From Vandiemenella viatica (lineage: Eukaryota > Arthropoda > Insecta > Orthoptera > Morabidae): a stretch of DNA of 64,000 nucleotides. Both the position numbers and the translations under genes were made by a program. Shown here one piece after another: positions 1-12,276 of the stretch. The notes below the pieces were generated by a model, which saw only the letters and a program-made list of their open reading frames with translations, was not told where the DNA came from and did not search any database. The stretch is from positions 11,540,924-11,604,923 of the forward strand of contig JARYHS010008074.1 of assembly GCA_031002005.1 (NCBI GenBank), read 5' to 3'. Every line of letters begins with the position of its first letter. Position 1 is the first letter of the stretch.

Positions 1-1540
1 ACAGTAATCCATGATGCAGGATATAATGTGGTTTCTATTTTTGTAGCTGGAATTTGTGGTATCCTTCTTCTAAGAAGGTATCAGCACATCATTTGTGGAT
101 AATTCAATTCATTTCTCCTTTACTACTATGCATTCATCTGAGTTTGTGGGTATAATTGCAAACGTGTCCAATACCCAATCGAATATAACCACAGAGAAGA
201 ATGTCTTCAAATCAATTAGAATAAGATTCAACTATACAATTATACAAGAATATTACAGTCTCACAAGAATACCTTTGTCTACTTATAAAAAATTATACTG
301 GAGTAAAATATATTTTTGTAAGATTTTTTAAAAATAGCTATATACTATACTATTATAAATCTGTAAGCAAGCTGCGTGTGTCTCTTTATTTGAACGGGAG
401 CCCCACAAAAACTACCGCAGCATTTTTGACGGGGTTTTCAAATTTTTAGAGCTAAATGCGAATCTAACGTAATCAGCATTTACTTGCATCGTAAGGGTCA
501 GTTGCAATGTGAAATACGTTAGATCACTAATGTGGTAGACAGTTAAAAAGTTTGTCTCTGGTAGAATATGTCTGCTCGCTGACAATAAGCTACACCAATA
601 TTTCTTCCTTATATATCGTTATGGATACGAAATTCAGTTTTTTTTTTTTTCTCGAAGAAAGATGTCTGAGAAACAGCTACTGTAAATATCAAAAGGTAAC
701 AATACGTTTTTCTTCCTTATTAATTTCTACAAAACTGCCCATATTTGGATGGACTTTACTCGATTAATATATATTTGGTGGCTTTAATGTGCAAACATTC
801 CTGAATAATATTGCCCAAGAAACGCGTGTACAATTTTTGGCTGCTGTTCCAACCACGGACAGTAAAATAAACTGTTCTTTCTATAAAATAACTTCTTAAC
901 CCTGATTTTTATTGTTTATCCTCTTATGTGTTATTGTGTTAATGACGGCAGCAACATCTAAACAATGAAATTAAAAATTAACTAGGCATCATAATACCTT
1001 ATACCGCGTAAATTACAAAATTAAATCCATTATGCCTTATGCTGAAGTATAGAGTGTCAATTGTCTTTCTGGTCCAGGATGCATTTCAACTTAACAACAA
1101 TCTCATAATATTGCCTTTCGAAAATCATAGCTTCAGTCACATGCGCATTAATACGTACATATACTGTGATAAAATTTTGACATTTTGGAATTACTTAAAG
1201 GTAGCTGAAATAATGGCATTAGTAATACGGTGATTTGAAAGCGAAGAAATTTAAAAATAATGCTTATCGTGTGATACCAGGCGATATTCTTTTTTAAAGC
1301 AAAAATAATTGATCGTAACAACATATCGTCAAAATAAATCCAATATCCTAACAATAAAAGTAAAAAATTCTATTTAAGAAAATTAAATATTACTGAATTT
1401 TTATATAGAACTTTTAAATTTTTATTATTACATTGAAATACTTATTACTATTACTGTTATTAGTAATAAAGAAATCTCTTATACTGAACACTCTTCCAAG
1501 AGCACAAAGTTGATGTAACTGCTATATCGCTATAAATCTG
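1..1540. other. Unassigned AT-rich sequence
   Basis: AT-rich sequence with short homopolymer runs. I find no open frame resembling a protein, no convincing splice-flanked exon and no paired repeat. The short open frames (under 80 codons) look random. The stretch at 360-560 has somewhat higher GC but nothing recognisable. Confidence 0.5.
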
Positions 1541-1555
1541 CGGTATCCAGGACCC

Positions 1556-1740
1556 AGACAAAGAAACTAGAATGGGAGTCACTGGAGGAAAGGAGGAGGG
1601 TGAAGAGAGTGCTGGGAATGTACAAAGGATATATTGGTGATGGGGATATTGGTCAAAGAATTAAGAATAGTGCATGGAAGAGGAAAGACCACCATAGCCC
1701 CAAGCTGGCACTCGATTTCATACATTAGGGATTGAAAAAA
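1556..1740 (+). mobile_element. LINE family A, 3' coding fragment (copy 1)
   Basis: Decayed C-terminal end of a non-LTR retrotransposon reverse-transcriptase protein. Translation gives LEWESLEERRRVKRVLGMYK, then a KRKDHHSPKLALDF block. This matches the better copies at 19795-20980 (LEWDSLEDRTRMKRIMGVNK) and 27784-28400 in the same order. Only the last ~60 codons of the protein survive, as expected for a 5'-truncated or eroded insertion. Seen: similarity between window copies. Inferred: LINE identity, from the reverse-transcriptase motifs in the 19.8-kb copy. Confidence 0.65.
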
Positions 1741-2029
1741 TTTATAATTAAAGTCAGGTTAAACCTAAATTTTGGTACACTCCACTGTTACTATGCAGTC
1801 CACATAACTGTGTGTACCAGAGTGTATTTGGCACCAAATTAATATGTCCTCCATTACAGAATTCCGATTCCTGATTGAACACATGTGGAAATAATGTGGG
1901 TTAAAGTTATCCCACAAATATTAATTTACATACTCGCAACCAATGATTTATTTATCTATCGTATGGCAATTAGAGACACTTTTCAGAACATTGAATGAAA
2001 TATACACACAGCAACTTTACAAGATTAAA

Positions 2030-3795
2030 CACATATATATCGTTTATTAACATAGTTTATCGATTCCTGAATTGCCAGCAGGAAGTCCACGGAATCACTA
2101 CTGTAAGACCTTATCGGACATTCTTCAACAATATGACCAATAGTCTGAATCACTCCGCTTTCGCATAAAGGGGGTGGTTGCTCGCGCCAGTTGTGCAGGG
2201 AGTGTGCACGTCTGCCGTACCTAGTTCTGATTTTGTTAAGTGTGGATCAAGTTTTACGAGGTAAATCAAAACCTGGTGGCTTTTGTATAATGCATCGTAT
2301 GCTGTTATTTTGGTGTACAGTCCACTCCTGGATCCAAGTTGAAATCATGTGCAGCATCCCTTGTCGATTTTATTGGCGGTTTTCTAAAGCGAAGTCTGTT
2401 GATGTTGGCATCCTCAGTATGTTGGCGGATCGGTAAGTTTCTGTTGTCAATTATCCTCTTGTACTCGCGTGTAAGAGCATTTATCCGTCGCAGGTTAGGT
2501 GGTGGTATGTGGCTCAGAATCGAGAGACATTTTGTGGGAGTTGTCTTGATCACACCTGCAAACATACGCATAGCGTTATTAAGTTGGGTGTCCACTTTTT
2601 TCACGTCCGGTCTATTCAGCCAGACCGGGGCACAGTACTTGGCAGCAGAGAAGACAAGACTCGTAGCAGAAGAGCGGAGAGTGAGGCCGATGCACCCCAG
2701 GAGGTACCACATAGTTTTTGAATGATATTGTTTCTTGTTTTTAGCTTCTCAGTCATTTTCGTTAGATGTGTATTAAAGGATAATGTTCTGTCAAGAGTAA
2801 CACCCAGGTACTTTGGTGTCTTATTGTGGGTAAGAAAGGTTTCTTCGAACCGTATGTTAAGTTCCCTTCTAGCGAGTTTGCTATTTAGATGGAAGCAGGT
2901 AACCTCTATTTTAGAAGCATTGGGTTGGAGTCGCCACCTACGGAAATATTTTACCATTGTTTCCTGATCTTCTGTTAGGATTTCCTCAGACCTTTCGATT
3001 GACCTGCGCCTCGTGGCGAGAACCCAGTCGTCGGCATAACCAAACTTTTTTGATCTTGTTTTCGACGTGTCTGCGATATACAGGCTGAAAAGGAGCGGAG
3101 CGAGCACTGATCCCTGCGGTAGGCCTTTCTTAAGTTTCTTCTGGGAGTTGATGTCGGTGCCCATGACTACCTGGAACACCCGATCATTAAACATGTTGCC
3201 TAACATGCGTGCAATAAATTTGCAGGGAATTACAATAAGAAATTTATATATCATGCACTTTCTCCACACTGTGTCGTAAACCGCAGAGAGGTCGATAAAT
3301 GCAGCTGACGTTTTTAGTTTCCTTTGGAATCGTGCTTCTATATAGGTAGTTAGCGATAAACTTGATCTAAACAGCTTTGTCCTGGTCGGAAACCTGACTG
3401 TTCCACTGGAATCACTTCAAACAGTCTCTGGCTGATTCTGTTATATATAAGTCTCTCCAGTAGCTTGTAGGTCACAGACAATAGAGCAATTGGTCTGTAG
3501 CTTATTGGGCAGTCTACATGCTTACCTGGCTTTTAGTGCAGGTATTATCTTAGAACGTTTGAATTCCTGCGGAATTTTGCCAGACAGCATAATGTTCGTA
3601 AAGAATTGCGCCATCCAGTTTTTGGTTTACTTGCCGCAATTTATTAAGAATTCAGGCTGTATGTTGTCAAACCCTGCGGTTTTTCTTGGCAAGGTCGGTT
3701 TCTGTGGCTTAATTTTTTTAAGATTTTCAGTTCTCTCTTCACTTGGATGGTATGTGCTTATCTTTTGGTGCACTAGATGTGTCTGCTATATGTGA
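2030..3795 (-). mobile_element. LINE family E, 5'-truncated reverse transcriptase (copy 1)
   Basis: Non-LTR retrotransposon ORF2 read on the minus strand. From 3795 downward the frames give KPGKHVDCPISYRPIALL, then EQSGFRPGQS, then the catalytic region GLPQGSVLAPLLF and FGYADDW (the YADD box with both Asp), then PKYLGVTLDRTLSFNTHL and GTSWGA. A C-terminal segment with APVWLNRPDVKKVD and a Cys/His end (LCES...GHIVEEC) follows. The protein is split by frameshifts, notably near 2620-2710 and 3270-3290, so the copy is dead. The endonuclease half is missing. The motif set is Jockey/CR1-like; exact clade not assigned. The same family recurs at 12277-13920. Confidence 0.88.
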
Positions 3796-4410
3796 GGTCA
3801 CTTCATTTGTGTACCATTATTTTCATATTTATTTCAAAACCTTCACACTGGTTAACAGTTACAGTTTGCTATGGTTATGATTAATAATTAATATAATTGA
3901 TGCTGGGATACTTCGCGTTTTATAATGACCAACAATCTAATATTTATTCAAATAAAAGGATGATAATTATATTCTTAATATTCATAAACATACATCAGTA
4001 ACAGCACATGAAAATGGTTCATTAACTCAGGAAATAGATGAAAACTGTAATTGGATCTGCCAGATGATTCGGCATCCCTGAAAATAGTAAAAATTCTGTT
4101 CTTATTCTCAACTCACTAAAAAAAAAATCACCTAAGGTTTTAGGTGGCACTCGACTTGCTGAATAGTGTTAATTTGTGGTTCCAGAACAACCAAGAATTC
4201 CTATCTTGTAGATTTATTTACTATGGCGTCTCGGGTTTCGATCGAGTGAAGCGCAGTGCAATGAGAATGATATGCGGTAGTTTACCTGTGTTAGTTGACT
4301 GTAGACACCATCGTTGATTGAATGACCATTAACCACAGCATTCGCGGGCCTACATTCGAAAAATTATTCCTACATGGTATGGTGGCTACTATCAGTTACC
4401 AATACATACA
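3796..4410. other. Unassigned AT-rich sequence
   Basis: No gene or element recognised. A short perfect hairpin sits at about 4131-4149 (cacctaaggttttaggtg) after an A-run. By itself it is not evidence of an element. Confidence 0.4.
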
Positions 4411-4660
4411 CCGAGCGTGGTGGGTGAGTGGTTAACGCTCTGGCATCACATTCGGGAGGACGGTGGTTCGAATCCCCGTCCGGGCATCCAGATTTGGGGT
4501 TTCCATGGTTTCCCCAAATCACTCCAGACGAATGCTGGGATTCTTCCTTCAAAAAGGCTATGGCCGAATTCCTTCCAGTTCCTTATCCTCAGTCCCATCC
4601 CGCCTATCATGACCTCGATGTCGGCGACGAGGCGTAAAGCAATAAAAAAATTACTGTAAC
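4411..4660 (+). mobile_element. tRNA-derived SINE
   Basis: A 250-bp short interspersed element with an internal RNA polymerase III promoter. The A box is TGGGTGAGTGG at 4421-4431 and the B box is GGTTCGAATCC at 4465-4475, spaced as in a tRNA. The tRNA-like head runs into a body with CCAGATTTGGGGTTTCCATG and ends in GACCTCGATGTCGGCGACG followed by an A-rich tail at 4640-4650. This head/body/tail order is that of arthropod tRNA SINEs. A diverged relative lies at 61622-61770. SINEs encode no protein and depend on a partner LINE for mobility. Confidence 0.85.
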
Positions 4661-7600
4661 CACATTTGTCACATTCATCCTTTGGCTGCCACAAGCTATT
4701 GGGAAGCCTCGATGCCAATTCTCAGCCGCAAGTGACGTCTTGTGCGCATTCCTCAATCAGTGCAGCCTAAACCACCTCCGCTAGAGTCTTCTCTCAGTCG
4801 TCTCAACGTTACTGGCGAAAGAGAAAAAAAATTTATTATTGGATACCTACCTTCTGCACATTACAATACTCGTAGAGAAAGTTTCCTCGCTTCTCGAATG
4901 TTCTTCACAAGTTCACACTATTAGCAATAACATTACGTCACTTTATTACTTCCTAAGAATGTTAATGAACAGTCGGTGGCCATTTTAATCTTAAAATATT
5001 CGTTCCTTCACCCCACAAATTGCAGTTATGACAACCGAATGAAATGCTTGATATGTAAAAACCCTTGAGGCAAACCGTAACTTACAACACAATTATTAAT
5101 AATAGTGAAAACTTGTCTTCATGGCATGGCGATGGAAGTAACAATAAACTCAGTTATACAAGCTGAGCTGTTCTGTGAAAAGCTTACAAATTTACAGTGC
5201 AGAAACAAAGCGTTCTGTTTGTCACGTTGTTCAGTTGATACAAGTCGTCCGAGAACCACTGTCAAGATGCCATTTTAATTAGAAGGCCGAGACGAGAAAA
5301 TTTGCATCACATGAAAACAAGTCGAGTCCAACACATCGTCGCAGGCCGTGAACGCGTCATTATCAGACCAGTGTTCGTTTGTTGCAATTGGGTGACCGTT
5401 AAGAGCAGTATCCCAGTTTCGTTTTATATTTACTTTTTACCTGTGTAGATTTGTTTAGTTAATTTCTGATCATTTACTGTTCTTAGTCAGTGTTCTTTAG
5501 TAGCAGCCGAGTGACCGTAATGAGTAGCAGACAGTTTCGCTTTATATTGCCGTTCGCATTTAGCGCGCGACTTCAGTATACTGTGTAGAGCAAGTGTGGA
5601 ACTTCTCTGTTCGAGTTCCTCTTCTTTATTTTTTTAGTTAGAAGAAATTAATGACTAATGGGATAAACCAAGACGAACAATCTAAAAGAAGACGCGGTAC
5701 AGTTTGGATGGAAGAGCCCAAACGGTCCCACTTAAAACGAATAAGGAACTTCTAGGTCCAAAAGAAAATGTAACTCACCACCAAAAGCAATATGGCTAAA
5801 TGTGGCCCTAGTGTCGCGGGTAGTTATTTTGTAACATAGATTTATTAGCTTTAAGAAAAGCAGTTTGCTTCCAAGCCAGTCCAACGGCGTAACGCCACAC
5901 CGCACTACTCGACGCCAATACCCATAGCCGCTGAGCGTGACAGTCCTCACTGTGGGAAACTTAACATTCATTCCTTGTTCACGAGAGACAGCTACCTAAC
6001 ATGTGATGTACACGTCCATACGGCGTGGTACTCAGCCAATGGGAGAAGCGGATTCCCGACTTTGAGGGACGAGGGCGCTTCTTAGCGGTAGAGCCCGCGA
6101 AGTAAAGTTACGTGGGGCAGACTTGCTTTAAACCGAAATTGCCATTTTTAGGCAAATTCGCCGTTCTCCCCTCGCTGGCTCCAAAAGATATTGCTACCAC
6201 TTCGGATCTGTTTATCCGCTATTTCAGTCTCGGAAAAACATCAGATTTATGTATACATCGTTGTAATGAACGACACGCAACTGTTTTCTATAAGAAATCC
6301 AGTTAACCACAAATCTCGATATCATTCCAAGGAACACCTACATCCTCATTCTAAGTCTCCGTTGTGTTTTTATTCTAGCCATGTACTTGCAGATGATGAC
6401 TGGAAACTTCAACCTCAGCCGACAGTAAGTAAGTGTTAGGACGGACCCACAAGGTGGGGTAAGTGTCGCAGTTCGTGGCACTAGTTGTCCTCAACGAACA
6501 ATAAAACGTGTGACTACTGTGTCCAGACTTGGGCTAAAATTTCTTCTCTGCGCATATAACTTGCAACTGTGTTTTGAAAGTGACAGAGCTGTAAGCTGCC
6601 GTAATAGGTTGCATCTGATATATGGCTAAGTCTGATTAGCCTTGCCGTTCACAGATTCTGCCATATCAACCATTACACCTGCAACCCAAGCTGGGTTTCT
6701 AATGTATTTTAGGGTTCTAATGTATTTTGAAACCAATAAATTCTTTGGACCATCTGAAGACATTCCACTCTCCGCATGACGACACAGTTTTAAGTTCTTT
6801 CAATGGCAGTCGATTCAAATGAACCAATGGTGTACAAAGTCGTTTGATGTCACAGATGCAGGTGATTCGAAAGGGCCATTGGAGAAATTTGGCACAAATG
6901 TGAGGGACATAGCCAAATTCGTCATAGTCCAGGCGCATTTTCTGTTTCTCTCTTCCAGTGTACTTCCCAAGATAAAGGCGTCTAGGTTTTTTAGCGGGAG
7001 GAGCGTAGCCAACAGCAGCTCACGAAAAGTGGAATTTGCTATGAAGTCATAACCCCAAATCTGTTTCTTTCTCTCTTTCGGAGCCAATTGCGCTCTATAG
7101 ACAAATAGAAATTGCGCAGGTCTGGGGTATGCATCTTCTATCTCTGCCTAGCTTGTGTTGGGCGTTGACGTCACAGCCATTGTACCAAGGAATCCTCTCT
7201 ACCTAGAACGGTATATAGTGCGCCAAACGCAGCGTCCGTGCTGCAGCAATTTCCGAGCGAAATTTTGGACAGAGCCCCAGGATGATAGTATATGGGCAGC
7301 CCGGAATTTCTGGTGTCAACAGGCAATTGCCAGTAGTGATCGGTAAAAGTAGCGGACGCCAAGCAGGTTGCGACGTAACACCCTCTAACTCTCGGCACAG
7401 CCTTGGTTTCGTAACAGTGTAGGAACAGTGAAATATTTCAGTCCCCCAAAAGGCTTAGAAAAGCATTATCTTCAGTTGACCGAAGTATAAATGAATGATA
7501 ATGCTAAGGTCGAACCCCCATCTACCTATCGAGATTTCGAAATACCAACGTATTCCTAAAACACTCAGAAATTAGGAGAGTATATGCATTGGTGTCTCCT
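4661..7600. other. Unassigned, higher-GC region with a possible decayed ORF
   Basis: GC content is visibly higher than in the flanks, especially 5240-7430, which may be one old element I cannot classify. From an ATG at 5651 the frame reads MTNGINQDEQSKRRRGTVWM then a PKRSHLKRI stretch, stops near 5753, and coding-like sequence (LLGPKENVTHHQKQYG) continues in another frame. This looks like the start of a degraded transposon-type protein. No terminal repeats were found. A minus-strand frame at 6815-7087 is open for 90 codons without recognised motifs. Confidence 0.25.
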
Positions 7601-8934
7601 TTATTCTTTATGTTAATTTGTCGGTTGTCAGCCACTGATGAAAAAAATTATAAAAAAAGAAATAGGAGAATATTATGATTTGAATATAGTTAGTTATTAT
7701 ATATCAATTTTTGTAGGCAGGGCTAAGAACTGGTATTGTCTTGAGGTCACCTAAAACCTCGTCAACCACATGTCACATTACGTATTTTCAAAATCAAAAT
7801 AAATTTTTTTGCTTCTTCGCTGAGAGATCAAAAAAATCAGATTGATTCATTGAAGATGAATAGAAACTAATATACAGACGATGCTAAAGGTAACTTTTTC
7901 GTTTAAGGGCTTAAATGAAAAAAATCAGTGCTACTAAGATATTTGATATAGTAGAACGTAGAGGTGGATGTCTTTTGGAAGCTGTTTTGTAGAGAATTCA
8001 TGAAACGTCCTCTGATTTAACTGACAAGAGACCCATATAGCTGTTTTTTATTTTTTTTTTTTTTAAATAACCTATTAGCTTTTCTGTCGATATCTTTTAT
8101 AAACAAAATTTTTCTTTTATTGGCAACCATGATATCATATTAATACAGTTCACATTTCGTTTCAATTTTTTCTAAACTCTCTTTGTGGACTTTTTTTTCC
8201 AGAGTTATCGCTGTGAATCAGATAATTATGACAAAGACAACGTGAAGGAATTTGGCCATAAGTTGCTTACCTTCATATATTTATTGACGCGACACAACGC
8301 GGATAAACTGTTATAGTATTATTTATAGATCTATACAAAGATTAGCTGTTTCTAAATCTTTTTTCAAGTTTACTTTTAAAGTACCGTACGCATTTATTCC
8401 CAATCCGATTTTGTCACAGTTAACTTTATTCCTTTGAGCAATAAGATGCCACTCGTACATTGAATTAAAGTTAAATATGTCGCAACTAACCCGACTAGTA
8501 GTTTTTTTGCTCAAATTGTGTTCAACAAAGTATGAACATTAATTTTTGGATATTTTATCAGAAACGTCTCAACTTTCCGAATTCACATATAAAAAAAAAC
8601 CCGGAACCATTCACTGTACATTTTTGTAGAGCCTATCAAAATCCAACCCGTAGCTTTGAGCGAATCGAAGGAAACTTTAACATCAATCTGCCACTTTCAA
8701 ATTAACGCATTTTACCCCGGACCTAGGCGCTGCACATTTTTCAAAACCCCATCAAAATCTTACCTGTAGTTCATGCGTGAATTTCGTTCATCGAAACAGG
8801 CAGACACAAATCTTACTCACAAACAGTCGATTGTTCTTCAGTAAGTCTTATCAATTTTAATATAAAATATGTATTTCTATACCTAAGACACGAGAAAGCA
8901 AAGGATGCGGGTTGATAAGGGCCCTTTTCCGCCC
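7601..8934. other. Unassigned AT-rich sequence
   Basis: Long T- and A-runs (for example 8043-8064) and no credible open frames. Nothing recognised. Confidence 0.45.
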
Positions 8935-9014
8935 TGTTCTGTTTTTATCCAAACATTATAGTTTTTGGAACTTGTGTGTCGTGATTGTAACTGAACTCGA
9001 AGAACAGAATCATC
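8935..9014. repeat. Perfect 80-bp direct repeat, copy 1
   Basis: Identical base for base to 10850-10929 in the same orientation, 1,915 bp away; identity stops abruptly on both sides. On the minus strand both copies keep one frame open, reading DDSVLRVQLQSRHTSSKNYN then VWIKTEQ, and diverge outside. No AG or GT splice sites sit at the edges, so it is not an obvious duplicated exon. The source is unknown: either a fragment of a repeat family or a recent local copy event. Confidence 0.85.
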
Positions 9015-9140
9015 AGACACTTGATGTGAAATATATTTTTTAATTTGAAATTTCTGTAGGAGATGTACCAAGCCTGCAGTTTAAATTGAAATCAGAACCA
9101 CGGAACGTTCCGGCATAGCTCGTATAGTCAAATACAAATC

Positions 9141-9222
9141 CTACTCATCGCGGGATTTGACCCGCGACAGGAGAGAGAACTTTCGGAAATAAACGCCTTA
9201 ACCATTGAGCTGCCAGACTGTC
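9141..9222 (-). mobile_element. tRNA-like SINE head / tRNA pseudogene
   Basis: On the minus strand the sequence has a tRNA layout: an A-box-like GCAGCTCAATGG, then a T-arm with a perfect stem around GGGTCAAATCCC (tcgcggg/cccgcga, 9148-9167). The acceptor ends do not pair well and no clear anticodon stem is seen, so I do not call a functional tRNA. Downstream minus-strand sequence toward 9060 contains a tggttctgattt block that could be SINE body. Most likely a tRNA-derived SINE copy. Confidence 0.5.
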
Positions 9223-9361
9223 TTGTTTTGAAGTAACGTGTGTTAACTGCTATCAGTCGGATAAACACTGCAGGTTTGTGTGAACAACGGTGACAGAAAT
9301 TAAGGTGAGGGGTAAAGGAGGAAAGGGTTTAGGTTTATGTAAATCAAACATAAACAATTGT

Positions 9362-10050
9362 AACAGCCCTCAAACCTAAAATTAAATGGAATTGTATTTT
9401 ATGAATCATTTGTAGTAAACTAGAGTTTGGTTGAATATGATCTGGTAGGTTTGTTTTACAATTTCCTGTAAATCAATGTATATAGACTTTGTTTTATGAA
9501 AAGAAGTTATTTAGAGGCCATTTAATGTGTTTAAGAACAGAATTGTGCAAGAGAATTGCTTAAATATTGGTAATTCCAAGTTTCAAGGGGAGTTACGATG
9601 TCTAAAGGACAATTTGCTACAGATTAAAATGATTTCTGTAAATAATTTGTGTTTAAGTATCTTTAATTTCCATTTCTGAACATTTTGTATTGATTGTAAA
9701 TGATTATGTATTAATTCTGATTGTTTTGATATGTTTCAATTGTTTAAGCATTGTTAATGTTCGAGAAATATCTGGCGAAAGCTTTTGAAGTGTGCTAGAA
9801 ATTTCTATGTAGCTTATATAAAACAAACATCCAAGACAGAGTTACAGTTAGTTGTTCGTCAAAATTTTTCACCAATACAGTTTGCGTCGGCCGGGAACTG
9901 TATTATCTGTGGAAGAAGTGTTGTATGCAATCTCTGGATTCTATGAATGCATGTAACCAGTATCTTTGACAACGTGTTTATAGAAAATAAACAAGTTTTA
10001 ATTGAAACTTATTGTGGACTACTTAATTATCGTATTATTTAAACCACGAA
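9362..10050 (+). mobile_element. Candidate solo LTR
   Basis: Begins TGTAACAGCCCTC after a purine-rich stretch (9304-9329). It carries a TATA-type signal (gcttatataaaac, about 9812-9825) followed by an initiator-like region, and an AATAAA signal at about 9987 before a GT-rich downstream element. This promoter-then-polyadenylation order in one block is the layout of an LTR. I could not find a matching second LTR, a primer-binding site or an unambiguous target duplication, so the right boundary is approximate. Confidence 0.35.
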
Positions 10051-10849
10051 CAATCTTATACAATGTTTTTTTGTATTTGTTACATGCATATTCTAGTTCC
10101 CTCGAAACCGGATAAAAACTGTGTGATTGTAAAAAAACATTTGCAAAAAATCATTTATTTCTATATTAAAAGATACAAGTATAATCTATACTTTCACTGC
10201 TGTCCAAGCGCAATATGTCATACTTATAGCTACAGACATACTGCTATCATGTTGCTATCACTAACAAATAATATTTTGACCATCCGAAAAGTCTCGAACG
10301 CTAACTTCATACGCGAAACAGTTAGCATGTCGGTAACGGACACTCGAGAACTCACAGATTTATCCCCGTCCAATCATCGCCTAACGGGCCTGTAGAAGTT
10401 TTCACTTCACAAATATTTTAAATTGATAGGAGGAATAAAATAAATAGTTAATCAAGTATTGTGTAGGCTACATCAATTAACATAGACACTGTTGTAATTA
10501 GTTTTAATAGAAAAAAACTTGTATTCGATACATCACTAAATGCAAGAATAAGGTTAAGGACTTTCCTACTACATGAAATATCAGAAATGATCATAGTTTC
10601 AGACGCTTTTAGCAATATGTTTTAGATTGGTCTTCCTCCTTGATTTCTTCTTCTGAATCGCTATTGGATCATCCTTCAGCGGTGGCGTCTTGTAGTGTAT
10701 GAGCATATTCAAGACTTGGGTTTTTAACTTCGATTAATTATAGCGCCAATAAGCCAGAAACCACAATTTGGAAGCAACATGCGCACAATCCCCTTCGACC
10801 CTTGCCTACTTTACATTGACTGTACCATTGTATGTGTGCGATGTTGTTT
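10051..10849. other. Unassigned sequence
   Basis: An open frame of 110 codons on the plus strand (10063-10395) has no recognised motif and biased low-complexity composition. Nothing else seen. Confidence 0.35.
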
Positions 10850-10929
10850 TGTTCTGTTTTTATCCAAACATTATAGTTTTTGGAACTTGTGTGTCGTGAT
10901 TGTAACTGAACTCGAAGAACAGAATCATC
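10850..10929. repeat. Perfect 80-bp direct repeat, copy 2
   Basis: Second copy of the 80-bp block at 8935-9014, with no mismatch. Its minus-strand frame is open in a 75-codon stretch, and the flanking residues differ from those of copy 1. Confidence 0.85.
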
Positions 10930-12276
10930 TTCACCATGTATGTAAAGAGTAAATACCTTCTTCATTTAGGTGCTATTGAGTGTATGACTGGCTTTGTTTA
11001 ACTTGGTATAGTCTAAGAGTTAAATATCGCAGCTCATCCCAAGTCAGAGATGGGAATTCTTGAAGATCTGTATCAGGTAGCTCAGTTTAGATCGCTTTTT
11101 TTCTCGCTCATCCTTTCTCTTCGACCATCTGTTTTAAGTAACTAGTCTTTTTAGACAAATCAAGCATCGCTTGAATGATTATTTCATCATATGCAGTATT
11201 TCACATCCTTGTAATATGGAAGGCGTTGAAAACAGCACATATAACTCCACATAAAGTGTGTTTCCGTATTTGGTACTACTTTGTCCAATGCTCTCCCGTT
11301 TTTTATTCTACATTAAATACAATCCACCGAACTTTAGTCACAAGGCGCTTCTCGTTAGCATCCTATGTTGAAAACTGTTGCTGCTTATTTAGGAACCTAG
11401 ACGTTTTATGTACGAGACCAATTTCTTCCAGAAGTTCCAAACAATCATTGAGGCTTCTGTCAACAACTCATAACATCGTATGGCTTCTTTTTTTAATATA
11501 TGTGTGGATCTTTTTTAAATTCATGTGTGAGTACGTTAGCATCATTGTTCTTCGAATCCATGAAGTAAGGTCCAAAGGCATCTAAAATGTAACCTGAAAT
11601 TAAATGGTGACAAACATCATTTGGTTAACCAGAAAGACTCCCTCTGAATGGAATAGTTCGCACTATTCTGGTTATAAATGTACATGCCGTCAGTAACAAG
11701 TATAACAGTACCATATCATTGTCGCCGTGAGGAATAAATAATCTTCTTGATAAAGGCCTCGTTTATTGTTCAATATCCTGCCTTCTGATGACGTGTTCCA
11801 TTCCAAGGTGCAATGGAACAAACTTCTCAATCAATGCCAGAAGATGATATTAGTCTTTTCCTTATATTGAATAATGTGGACAGAACACCATTAGAGAGGC
11901 CAGTTCTAAGCTCTAAAAGTAAAACAGCCAAGCAAGCCCGAGATGCCCTTTTTTTCGAGTAACGCATGTTTAACTTACTAGTTCAAAAATACTGTTAAAA
12001 TCGGATATAACAATAGGACTTGGAAGGCTGTCCCGTGAGTTAAAACTGAGACCTCTCTTGTTTGCTACCTTTGGGATATCGCTTAAAAGACTTTCAATGT
12101 CTTTTTAACCGACTTAAAAAAAAGAGGAAGTTCTCAATTCGTCTGTATTTTTTTTATGTATGTTCTGCTAAATCTTCGCCAATTGTGAACTGATTTTACT
12201 GAAATTTTTTTAGTGGGTAGGGTATACCTTCAAAGTGGTCCCATATAAATTTCATTGAGAAACCACGTCCTCTACC
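10930..12276. other. Unassigned sequence with short open frames
   Basis: A 136-codon plus-strand frame at 11175-11585 is rich in Ile/Phe/Val/Ser and has no recognised domain; I treat it as chance. A 49-codon frame from 11813 (MEQTSQSMPEDDISLFLILN...) is hydrophilic at the start, also unrecognised. The segment 12113-12276 (gaggaagttctcaattcg through ggtcccatataaatttcat) reminds me of a recurrent non-coding insect repeat, which I cannot confirm here. Confidence 0.3.

Noticed and set aside
8935..9014. Duplicated coding exon
   Set aside because: No AG or GT at either edge in either copy.
9141..9222. Functional tRNA gene
   Set aside because: T-arm and A box are good but the acceptor stem and anticodon arm do not form; SINE head is more likely.
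11175..11585. 136-codon open frame on the plus strand
   Set aside because: Composition is that of AT-rich random sequence, no motif, no splice or promoter context.
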